NCBI GenBank assembly: GCA_025934355.1
Contig: JAICYF010000002.1
Location: 1-54,162, forward strand
Direction of reading: 5' to 3'
DNA from: Acidothermaceae bacterium
Lineage (GTDB): Bacteria; Actinomycetota; Actinomycetes; Acidothermales; Acidothermaceae
DNA length: 54,162 bases
Made by a program: the position numbers and the translations under genes. Within the stretch, counting starts at the first letter, position 1; each line of letters starts with the position of its first letter. Positions 47,330 through 54,162 of the stretch are shown piece after piece. Under the pieces are notes generated by a model. The model had not been told where the DNA came from, did not search any database, and saw nothing but the letters and a program-made list of their open reading frames with translations.

Positions 47330-47476
47330 GACCTAGACGGGGTGCCGGGGCCGGTCGTAATGTGCCCTGCAACGCGCCCGGCGTGGGAACGTGACCATTG
47401 AGATCGTTCCGATGCCAAACCGTAACCGCGTACATCGTCCGTTTACCGACTAAGACCTTGATCTCGCTTGAGTTAG

Positions 47477-47490
47477 GGGCAACGATGTCA
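47477..47490. promoter_or_regulatory. Candidate LacI operator upstream of the binding protein gene
   Basis: GGGCAACGATGTCA shares the CAACGnTnnCA core with the site at 46099-46112. It lies 54 bp before the binding-protein ATG and could be where the LacI regulator represses the importer. Confidence 0.4.
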
Positions 47491-47543
47491 GCGTTTGCAT
47501 CCGGCGCATCCGGGCGGACCGCCCAATCGCAGAGGGAGAGAAC

Positions 47544-48986
47544 ATGACCTTGAGTAAGGCTTACGGCACGCGACGCCGTGGCTTTCTCGCCGTTGGCTCG
47601 GCGATGGCCGCCGTCGCGCTGCTCGCTGCCGCGTGTTCGAGCAGCAAGACCAAATCGTCGAACACGCCGACGGCTACTGGCGGCGGCTCGTCGCCATCCT
47701 CGGCCCCTTCGCCATCCAGCAGCGGTGGTGGCGGTTCAGCCGCGCCCGCTGGCTGCGACGCCTACAAGGACTACATGGGTCACTCGGGCACGACGGTCAC
47801 CATGTTCGGCTCGATCCTCAGCCCAGAGTCCGACTCGCTCAACAAGTCGTGGGCCGAGTTCCAGCAGTGCACCGGCATCACGATCAAGTACACCGGCTCC
47901 AACGACTTCGAGTCGCAGCTGCCGGTGCAGGTGCAAGGTGGCACCCCGCCCGACCTGGCGATCATCCCGCAGCCCGGTCTGCTGCAGCAGATGGTGAAGA
48001 CCGGCGCGGTGAAGAAGCCGCCGCAGGCTGTGGTCGACAACGTCGACAAGTACTGGAACAAGGCGTGGAAGCAGTACGGCTCGGTCGACGGCACGTTCTA
48101 TGCGGCGCCGCAAAGCGCCAACCTGAAGTCGCTGGTGTGGTACTCGCCTAAGGCGTTCACCGCCGCCGGCTACACCGTGCCCACAACGTGGACCGACCTG
48201 ATGGCGCTCAGCGACAAGATCGCCGCCGCGGGCAAGGGCAACGCCTGGTGCGGCGGCATCGGTTCCGGCACGGCCACCGGCTGGCCGGCCACTGACTGGC
48301 TCGAGGAGGTCGTGCTCGGCAAGTACGGCGGCGACGTCTACGACAAGTGGGTGAGCCACGACATCAAGTTCTCGGACCCCCAGATCATCGACGCGATGAA
48401 CGTGGTCAAGAACTGGATGCTCAACCCCAAGTACGTCGGCGACGTGAAGGCGATCGCCTCCACCACCTTCCAAGACGCCGGCAAGGGCATCCCGACGAGC
48501 AAGTGCTGGATGTTGCAGCAAGCGTCGTTCTACGAGGCGCAGTGGGCCAGCATCGACAAGACCCTCAAGGTTGGCCCGGACGGCGACGTGTTCGCGTTCA
48601 AGTTGCCGCCGGTTGACCCGAGTGTCACGCAGGACGAGGTCGAAGGTGGCGGCGAGTTCACCGCGGCGTTCTCCGACCGTCCTGAGGTGCAGGCCGTGCA
48701 GACCTACCTCTCCTCCCCGCAGTGGGCGAGCAGCCGGGTCAAGGTCGCGCCAGGCTGGGTGTCGGCGAACAGCGGTGTCGACAAGAGCCTGTACACCGAC
48801 CCGATCGACCAGATCTCAGCCAAGTACCTGACCGACCCGAACGCGACGTTCCGGTTCGACGCCTCCGACCTCATGCCGGCAGCCGTTGGCTCTGGTGAGG
48901 AGTGGAAGCAGATGACCGCGTGGTTCGCCGAGGGCAAGTCTGTCGAGGCGGTGGCCAAGGCGATCGATGCGGCCTGGCCGTCCTGA
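47544..48986 (+). CDS. ABC importer sugar-binding lipoprotein
   Basis: A 480-residue extracellular binding protein. A signal with twin Arg (RRRGFLAVGS), a hydrophobic stretch and the lipobox LLAAACSSS is followed by a Ser/Pro/Gly linker. The mature part looks like family-1 extracellular solute-binding proteins: VTMFGSILSPESDSLNKSWAEFQQCTGI, ESQLPVQVQGGTPPDLAIIPQPG and TWTDLMALSDKIAA. The overall gene set resembles AglE-F-G alpha-glucoside importers; the exact sugar is unproven. ATG 47544 has GAGGGAGAG upstream. A strong hairpin follows in the gap to the permease. Confidence 0.9.
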   Translation: MTLSKAYGTRRRGFLAVGSAMAAVALLAAACSSSKTKSSNTPTATGGGSSPSSAPSPSSSGGGGSAAPAGCDAYKDYMGHSGTTVTMFGSILSPESDSLNKSWAEFQQCTGITIKYTGSNDFESQLPVQVQGGTPPDLAIIPQPGLLQQMVKTGAVKKPPQAVVDNVDKYWNKAWKQYGSVDGTFYAAPQSANLKSLVWYSPKAFTAAGYTVPTTWTDLMALSDKIAAAGKGNAWCGGIGSGTATGWPATDWLEEVVLGKYGGDVYDKWVSHDIKFSDPQIIDAMNVVKNWMLNPKYVGDVKAIASTTFQDAGKGIPTSKCWMLQQASFYEAQWASIDKTLKVGPDGDVFAFKLPPVDPSVTQDEVEGGGEFTAAFSDRPEVQAVQTYLSSPQWASSRVKVAPGWVSANSGVDKSLYTDPIDQISAKYLTDPNATFRFDASDLMPAAVGSGEEWKQMTAWFAEGKSVEAVAKAIDAAWPS

Positions 48987-49052
48987 TCCGCGCCGATCGA
49001 ACACTGATGCAATCGCAGACCGGTCAGGTTTTACCGGGCTGAACTAACGACG

Positions 49053-49086
49053 CCGTGGTCCGGAGGGAGTAGCCTCCGGGCCACGG
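49053..49086 (+). other. Strong intercistronic stem-loop after the binding-protein gene
   Basis: CCGTGGTCCGGAGG (49053-49066) pairs with CCTCCGGGCCACGG (49073-49086), a 14-bp stem with one G-U and a 6-nt loop GAGTAG. It lies 66 bases past the binding-protein stop and 49 bases before the permease start. Such hairpins commonly protect or attenuate so that binding protein is made in excess over permease. Confidence 0.8.
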
Positions 49087-49135
49087 TCGTCTCCACATCC
49101 GCAAGCGAGCGGAGCCACCGAAAGGATGGGACTCG

Positions 49136-50140
49136 GTGTCGGTGTTGGCTTCCAGCGGCATAGTGACCGCCTCGACTTTCTCTGACTCTGCGAGCAAGCT
49201 CGGCAACGTCATCGAGGTCGTCGCCGTCTTCTTCGCCGTCATCCTCATCATCTTCTTCGCCGCCGGTCGGGCCACCGGGCGGCTGCAGCGACCATTGGCG
49301 ATTCTCGTTTTCCTTGGCCCAGCCATCGTGCTGCTGCTCATCGGCTTGGTGATACCGGCGATTCGCACGTTCTATCTGAGCCTGCACGGGGCCGACCTCG
49401 TCGGCGCGAAATACGTAGGGTTGAAGAACTACACGTGGGCATTCACCAATCCAACCGAGCAACAGGTGTTGCTTAACACCCTGCTCTGGCTCATCGTCGC
49501 TCCCGTCGTGTCGACCGCCCTCGGCTTGTTGATCGCAGTCGGCGTCGACCGCATGAAGCGGCAGAACTTGGTCAAGTCGCTCATCTTCATGCCGATGGCG
49601 ATCTCGTTCGTGGGCGCCGGCATCATCTGGAAGTACGTCTACGACAAGGCGCCCGACGGTCTGCTCACCGCCATCGTCACCGCCCTCGGGTGGAAGCATC
49701 CGCCGCTGTGGATACTGAGCCACCCGCTCAACAACTTCCTTCTCATGGTCATCATGATCTGGATCCAGACCGGCTTCGCGATGGTCGTGCTGTCCGCGGC
49801 GATCAAAGCCGTTCCGGACGACATAATCGAGGCGGCCCGAGTCGACGGCGCGCATGGCTCGCGGCTGTTCTTCAGCGTGCAAATTCCGATGATTCGCTCG
49901 ACTCTGATCGTCGTCCTCACCACAGTGATGATCGCGACTCTCAAAATCTTCGACATCATCAAGGCGGTCACCGGCGGCAACTTCGGCACGAACGTTCTCG
50001 CGAACGACATGTGGAATCAGACGTTCGTCCAGTTCAACGTGGGCCGAGGTAGTGCGCTCGCGGTCATCATCTTTGTTGCAGTCGCCCCGCTGCTCGCCTA
50101 CAACATCGTGCAGTTGCGGAAGGAGCGTGCGACGCGATGA
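49136..50140 (+). CDS. ABC sugar importer permease (AglF-like)
   Basis: A 334-residue inner-membrane permease. The N-terminal helix (IEVVAVFFAVILIIFFAAG) precedes the usual six, with PAIVLLLIGLVIPAIRTFYLSLHG. The EAA loop that contacts the ATPase is EAARVDGAHGSRLFFSVQIPMI. The N-terminal extension and spacing fit the AglF-type alpha-glucoside permeases. GTG 49136 has AAAGGATGG upstream. Overlaps the next permease by ATGA. Confidence 0.9.
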   Translation: MSVLASSGIVTASTFSDSASKLGNVIEVVAVFFAVILIIFFAAGRATGRLQRPLAILVFLGPAIVLLLIGLVIPAIRTFYLSLHGADLVGAKYVGLKNYTWAFTNPTEQQVLLNTLLWLIVAPVVSTALGLLIAVGVDRMKRQNLVKSLIFMPMAISFVGAGIIWKYVYDKAPDGLLTAIVTALGWKHPPLWILSHPLNNFLLMVIMIWIQTGFAMVVLSAAIKAVPDDIIEAARVDGAHGSRLFFSVQIPMIRSTLIVVLTTVMIATLKIFDIIKAVTGGNFGTNVLANDMWNQTFVQFNVGRGSALAVIIFVAVAPLLAYNIVQLRKERATR

Positions 50141-51093
50141 CGGCCACCACGGAAGTCTCCGATACGCCCGTCATCAAGCCCGGCGGCGCGAAGGAAGTGC
50201 GTCGGGCCTTCAGCAGCCGGACCGCGTCGATCCTCATCATTGTTCTGACGATTCTTTGGACCATCCCGACGTTCGGCGTTTTTGTCACGTCGTTTAGGCC
50301 GGGGCATGACGTTGCCAACTCTGGCTGGTGGGAGTTCTTCGTCCACCCGAAGGCGACGTGGGAGAACTACCACACCGTGCTCTTCGTCGGTGGCAGCGGC
50401 GTCACCGGCGGCATCATCCCCTACCTCGTCAACTCCCTGGTCATCACCATTCCGGCAACACTGATCTCGTTGACGATCGCCGCGATGGCGGCGTACTGCA
50501 TCGCGTGGATCCGCTTCAGGGGCAGCGATTCCATCTTCTTCTTCATCTTCGCGCTGCAGGTCGTGCCGCTGCAGATGTCGCTGATCCCGCTCCAGCGTTT
50601 CTACAACCTCGGCGCGCACATCGGCACGGTGCCGATATTTCCGGCGTTGCATCTTGGACAACACCATCCGATCGTGCAGATCTGGATCTCGCACACGATG
50701 TTCGCCCTGCCGCTGGCGGTGTTCTTGCTGCACAATTTCATTGCGCAGCTGCCACGTGACCTTATGGAGGCAGCGCGCGTCGACGGCGCCAACCACTTCC
50801 GCATCTTCCGCACGATCGTGCTCCCGCTCATCACGCCTGCGCTCGCGTCGTTCGCAATCTTCGAGTTCCTCTGGGTGTGGAACGACCTACTGGTCGCGCT
50901 GACGTTCGGTGGTTACAACGTCAAGTCGACGCCGGTGACGGCACGGCTGCAGCAGATGATCGGGCAGTACGGCGCCAACTGGCAGCTGCTCACGGCAGGG
51001 GCGTTCGTCGCGATCATCATCCCGCTGATCGTCTTCTTCGCCTTGCAGCGATTCTTCGTGCGCGGGTTGCTCGCGGGCTCAGTAAAGGGTTAA
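50137..51093 (+). CDS. ABC sugar importer permease (AglG-like)
   Basis: A 318-residue second permease. Membrane segments begin with SILIIVLTILWTIPTFGVFVTSF; the EAA loop reads EAARVDGANHFRIFRTIVLPLI; FALQRFFVRGLLAGSVKG ends the protein as is typical of the MalG/AglG family. It heterodimerises with the upstream permease. No ATPase gene follows; the next gene is convergent five bases away. The importer therefore probably uses a shared ATPase encoded elsewhere, as with MsiK in Streptomyces. Confidence 0.9.
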   Translation: MTATTEVSDTPVIKPGGAKEVRRAFSSRTASILIIVLTILWTIPTFGVFVTSFRPGHDVANSGWWEFFVHPKATWENYHTVLFVGGSGVTGGIIPYLVNSLVITIPATLISLTIAAMAAYCIAWIRFRGSDSIFFFIFALQVVPLQMSLIPLQRFYNLGAHIGTVPIFPALHLGQHHPIVQIWISHTMFALPLAVFLLHNFIAQLPRDLMEAARVDGANHFRIFRTIVLPLITPALASFAIFEFLWVWNDLLVALTFGGYNVKSTPVTARLQQMIGQYGANWQLLTAGAFVAIIIPLIVFFALQRFFVRGLLAGSVKG

Positions 51094-51098
51094 CCGGC

Positions 51099-52031
51099 TC
51101 ACGGTATCTCCGCGGCTAGCAACGCGTCGTCGCTCATGTCAGCGGCGGCGCGTTGCCGGTTACGCCACTGCCCGAGTTCGCTCCCGCCGAGAATAAGCAG
51201 CGCCACCCAGACCAGGCAAAAGCCAATGAGCTCGGACGACGGAAGCGGTTCATGCCTGATGAACACGCCAACCACGAACTGCAGCACCGGCGTGATGTAT
51301 TGCAGCAGGCCCATGACGGTCAGGGGGACGCGTCGCGCGGCCGATGCGAAACACAACAGAGGGACTGCAGTGACCGCCCCCGCCGTGACGAGCAACAGGT
51401 TGGTGCCCAGCGCCACATGCCCAAACGCACCTGTGCCGCGAATCCCCACGATGACAAGGAAAATCAGCGCGAAGGGCGCCATCACCGCGGTCTCGACGGC
51501 GAGACTTTCGACAGCAGGCACGCCTACGATCTTTTTCACAAAGCCGTAGCCCCCGAAGCTGAACGCCAATGACAAGGCGATCCACGGCAGCCGACCGTAA
51601 TCGACGGTGATGACCACAACAGCGGCCGCTGCCGCTGCGACCGCGAACCACTGCACCGGCCGCAGTCGCTCCCGTAGCACGAGCACGCCCAACGCGATGT
51701 TGACTAACGGGTTGATGAAGTAGCCAAGCGACGTCTCGACGACGTGGCCGGCGTTTACTCCCCAGATGTAGACGCCCCAGTTGACGCTCACGAGCACGGC
51801 GGCCAGCACTAAGAGCGACACTCGCCGGCGGTCGTGGCGCAGCTGAGCGACGAACGCCCAACGCCGACGCACTAGCAACACGACGGCGATGAAGATCAGC
51901 GACCAAAGCATCCGATGGGCAAGGATCTGAATCGCGGGCGTCGGCTCAAGCAGCGGCCAGTAAAGTGGAAACAGACCCCACATTGCGTAAGCCGCAAGCG
52001 CATAACCCAAGCCGCGCCGCGTCTCCCGCAC
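51099..52031 (-). CDS. rarD: EamA-family transporter RarD
   Basis: A 310-residue drug/metabolite-superfamily protein with ten predicted helices in two EamA halves. It has RarD landmarks: GLGYALAAYAMWGLFPLYWPLLE at the N-terminus, HRMLWSLIFIAVVLL, NWGVYIWGVNAGHVVETSLGYFINPLVNI and LLQYITPVLQFVVGVF. RarD proteins are linked to chloramphenicol sensitivity, but the native substrate is unknown. GTG start complementary to 52029-52031. Transcribed from the minus strand, convergent with the sugar importer. Confidence 0.92.
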   Translation of the reverse strand: MRETRRGLGYALAAYAMWGLFPLYWPLLEPTPAIQILAHRMLWSLIFIAVVLLVRRRWAFVAQLRHDRRRVSLLVLAAVLVSVNWGVYIWGVNAGHVVETSLGYFINPLVNIALGVLVLRERLRPVQWFAVAAAAAAVVVITVDYGRLPWIALSLAFSFGGYGFVKKIVGVPAVESLAVETAVMAPFALIFLVIVGIRGTGAFGHVALGTNLLLVTAGAVTAVPLLCFASAARRVPLTVMGLLQYITPVLQFVVGVFIRHEPLPSSELIGFCLVWVALLILGGSELGQWRNRQRAAADMSDDALLAAEIP

Positions 52032-52071
52032 CCCGCCACGCTAACGCAGACGGTTCGCGAACCGACCCGAT

Positions 52072-53238
52072 TTACGTCTGCACTCCGGGCTCGGTCGCCT
52101 GCGGGTTGGCAAGTGGACCGCCGCCGGTGCCCGGTTTGCCGGCCGCCGCCTCGGCCAGCAACTTCGCCGAAGTAGCGCCGAGCCGAGCTGCCACGTTTTG
52201 CACAGCCGCGGCGTCGGTGCCGTACACGTAGACGCCCGAGAAGTAGTCGCCGTCGAATTGATAGACGACAGCAGTCGACTCGTGCACGACGCCGCCGATC
52301 CCGGTGAACGTCGAGGTGAACGACACCGCGGCGCTGTTCTTGGCAAGGCCACTCAGGCCGGTGAGTCGACGGATGTCGCTTACCTGGCCGCCAGACTCGT
52401 TGTAGGACGAAGGACAGCCGGCGATCGCTTTCTGCAGTTCGCCAAAGGCGGACGCGGCGCCGCCGCTGCGGTATCGGACGAACTCGTTGCTGGCGCTCTG
52501 CCCGCCCCCGACGTATTGCACCTGCACCCGGTCGACCCGCAACCGCTCGCTCGTGTAGTTGAAGTTGCAGAAGTCCAACGTGGCCTGGTCGCTGACGCTT
52601 CGGCCGCCCGGGATCAGGGCCATCAGCGCGCCGCCGCCGATTGCGGTCGGCGGCAGCAAGTAGCCGTCGAGCGGACCAGCGCTCGTGTCTGGCGCGACCC
52701 CGCCGGATGGCCCCGGGCTCGTCGCGGGGCCGGGCCCGGTCGATCCCTGCGGCGCCGTGGAGCCTTGCGGCGCTGTCGAATCCTGTGGTTGCGGCAACGC
52801 GGACGCGCTCGCTGCGCCACTCACCCCGGGGGTCGAATGGCCGGTGCTGGTGGAAAGCAGCCCGAACCCCGACCCGATGAGCGCGAGCACCACTAGCACA
52901 CTCGCGATGATGATCGCAGGCGACCGTCGGCGAGCTGGCGACTCAAGGTAGTCAACGCCGTAGGGGCTTTGCGCGCCGTCCGGGTAAACGAATCCACCGC
53001 TCGGGGGTGCGTTAAAGTCGTTGGGCGCTTGTGAACCGCCGGCAGGTTCGGACGTCGAAGGTGCTGCCCCCGTCGGCGGCGGCCCGTACGCAGGCGCCGC
53101 CCAGGACGGCTCCGGCGGCGTCTCCCGTGTTGCTTCAGGTCGCGGCGACGGCTCGGCTGGAGTCGGCGGCGTCGGTTCGGGCACGACCGGCTGATCGGCT
53201 GGCGGTTCCCACTGGCCAGAGGTGGCGTCGTCAGTCAT
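52072..53238 (-). CDS. Membrane-anchored secreted protein with Pro/Ser-rich linkers
   Basis: A 388-residue protein of unrecognised specific function. The N-terminal ~100 residues are Pro/Glu/Ala-rich and probably cytoplasmic. One membrane helix follows (IIIASVLVVLALIGSGFGLL), then a Ser/Thr/Pro linker with three STAPQG-like 18-bp repeats, and a ~190-residue outer domain with two cysteines (DFCNFNY, AGCPSS). The outer domain loosely recalls the PknH-type extracellular sensor fold of actinobacteria, but there is no kinase domain here; this is only a resemblance. No near partner is evident. Confidence 0.7.
   Translation of the reverse strand: MTDDATSGQWEPPADQPVVPEPTPPTPAEPSPRPEATRETPPEPSWAAPAYGPPPTGAAPSTSEPAGGSQAPNDFNAPPSGGFVYPDGAQSPYGVDYLESPARRRSPAIIIASVLVVLALIGSGFGLLSTSTGHSTPGVSGAASASALPQPQDSTAPQGSTAPQGSTGPGPATSPGPSGGVAPDTSAGPLDGYLLPPTAIGGGALMALIPGGRSVSDQATLDFCNFNYTSERLRVDRVQVQYVGGGQSASNEFVRYRSGGAASAFGELQKAIAGCPSSYNESGGQVSDIRRLTGLSGLAKNSAAVSFTSTFTGIGGVVHESTAVVYQFDGDYFSGVYVYGTDAAAVQNVAARLGATSAKLLAEAAAGKPGTGGGPLANPQATEPGVQT
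52742..52795 (-). repeat. 18-bp degenerate triplication in the secreted protein gene
   Basis: Three 18-bp units (52742-52759, 52760-52777, 52778-52795) encode Ser-Thr-Ala-Pro-Gln-Gly-like hexapeptides in the linker after the membrane helix. Diverged at several positions; frame maintained. Confidence 0.75.
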
Positions 53239-53262
53239 GACAGCGGAATCGGCGGACGGCCG

Positions 53263-54162
53263 TCAGGAGATGGTCCAGGTGTCGCCGCCGCCGAGCAACG
53301 CCGCGAGATCACCTGGCCCTTGCTTTGCGACCGCCTGGTCGAGTTGGTCAGACATCAGGTCGTCGTAGACCGGACGCTCAACATCGCGGAAGACTCCGAT
53401 CGGGGTGGCCCGCAGATCTGCCTGCGCTAGCCGCGACAGCGCAAAAGCGAGCGACGGGTCGGCGGCGTGCGCGTCGTGCGTCAGCACGCCGGGGTCATCG
53501 CCAGCGCAGAACTCAAGCGACCCGTTCGACCCGCGGCGAACGCCGCGGGCGGCGTCCTTGCCAAAGGTGATCGGCTGACCGTGCTCAAGGCGCACGAGAT
53601 AGTCGTCCCGCGTCTCCGGCGACTTCAACACCTCGAACGCCTCGTCGTTGAAGATGTTGCAGTTTTGGTAGATCTCCACGATTGAGGTGCCGCGATGCTC
53701 CGCCGCCGCCTGCAACACGGCGGTGAGGTGCTTGCGATCGGAGTCGATCGTGCGGGCGGCGAAAGTGGCCTCGGCGCCGAGCGCCAACGACACCGGGTTG
53801 AACGGATAGTCGAGCGAGCCCATTGGCGTCGACTTGGTGATTTTGCCGACCTCAGAGGTGGGGGAGTACTGACCCTTCGTCAACCCGTAGATGCGGTTGT
53901 TGAACAGCAGGATGGTGAGGTTGACGTTGCGGCGCAGCGCGTGGATCAAGTGGTTGCCGCCGATGGACAACGCATCGCCGTCACCCGTGACCACGAAGAC
54001 AGCGAGATCGGGGCGCGACACCGCCAGGCCGGTCGCGATCGCCGGCGCGCGACCATGAATCGAGTGCATGCCGTAGGTCTGCAGGTAGTACGGGAAGCGC
54101 GACGAGCAGCCGATGCCCGAGATGAAGACGATGTTTTCGCGTTTCAAGCCGAGGGCCGGCAA
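53263..54162 (-). CDS. korB: 2-oxoacid:ferredoxin oxidoreductase, beta subunit (5' end outside window)
   Basis: The thiamine-diphosphate-binding beta subunit of a 2-oxoglutarate/2-oxoacid:ferredoxin oxidoreductase, which makes an acyl-CoA and reduces ferredoxin. Visible parts: FISGIGCSSRFPYYLQTYGMHSIHGRAPAIATGLA, the TPP/Mg motif VVTGDGDALSIGGNHLIHALRRN with the NNRIYGLTKGQYSPT segment, and a C-terminal tail. 299 residues lie inside the window; the start is beyond 54162, so about 40-60 residues are probably missing. The alpha subunit would be expected upstream, outside the window. The exact oxoacid cannot be told. Confidence 0.93.
   Translation of the reverse strand: MPALGLKRENIVFISGIGCSSRFPYYLQTYGMHSIHGRAPAIATGLAVSRPDLAVFVVTGDGDALSIGGNHLIHALRRNVNLTILLFNNRIYGLTKGQYSPTSEVGKITKSTPMGSLDYPFNPVSLALGAEATFAARTIDSDRKHLTAVLQAAAEHRGTSIVEIYQNCNIFNDEAFEVLKSPETRDDYLVRLEHGQPITFGKDAARGVRRGSNGSLEFCAGDDPGVLTHDAHAADPSLAFALSRLAQADLRATPIGVFRDVERPVYDDLMSDQLDQAVAKQGPGDLAALLGGGDTWTIS

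Overview
The window is high-GC DNA with frequent GTG starts, ATGA/GTGA stop-start overlaps and typical actinobacterial gene order. It carries housekeeping blocks for heme, cytochrome c maturation, menaquinone (futalosine route) and complex I. This fits an aerobic, menaquinone-using actinobacterium, perhaps near Acidothermus/Frankia-type lineages; I cannot fix the genus from sequence alone. I see no rRNA, tRNA, CRISPR array, prophage or IS transposase.

Layout. 1-7102: a glutaredoxin-like protein, the redox repressor Rex, then hemA-hemC-hemD-hemB and a HAD hydrolase, closed by a 10-bp-stem hairpin. 7293-14759: a secreted phosphoesterase, hemL, a histidine phosphatase, and the System II cytochrome c set (TlpA/ResA-like, CcdA, ResB, CcsB), closed by an 11-bp-stem hairpin. 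14964-16630: amtB-glnB behind GlnR-like boxes. 16803-28970: nearly all of the futalosine menaquinone pathway (UbiD-, UbiA- and UbiX-like MqnL/P/M, MqnE, MqnA, MqnC, an aminodeoxyfutalosine-deaminase-type adenosine deaminase, MenG and a FAD reductase). A BldC-type regulator, a small membrane protein, a lone receiver domain and a repeat-bracketed AbiEi/nuclease-like gene are interspersed. 29070-45014: nuoA to nuoN, followed by a polyprenyl diphosphate synthase for the quinone tail. 46207-51093: a LacI regulator and a binding-protein-dependent sugar importer without its own ATPase. 51099-54162 (minus strand): RarD, a secreted repeat-containing protein, and the beta subunit of a 2-oxoacid:ferredoxin oxidoreductase that runs off the right edge.

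The genes form one respiratory programme: heme and cytochrome c assembly, menaquinone synthesis, and the NADH dehydrogenase that reduces menaquinone. Rex, an NADH/NAD+ sensor, sits at the head of the heme genes.

The most unusual layer is repetitive DNA placed inside this conserved core. In-frame Arg-Ala-Asp-rich tandem repeats occur in Rex and ResB. 18-bp triplications occur at several loci, including directly upstream of bldC. Stop/start coupling sites have been expanded: a 20-bp duplication between the UbiA- and UbiX-like genes, and coupled mini-ORFs between nuoF/nuoG, nuoK/nuoL and nuoC/nuoD. The last group resembles mycobacterial MIRU elements, which insert at such sites. Other points of note are an AmtB with Glu in place of the first pore histidine, and a 1.1-kb cassette between 32-bp direct repeats.
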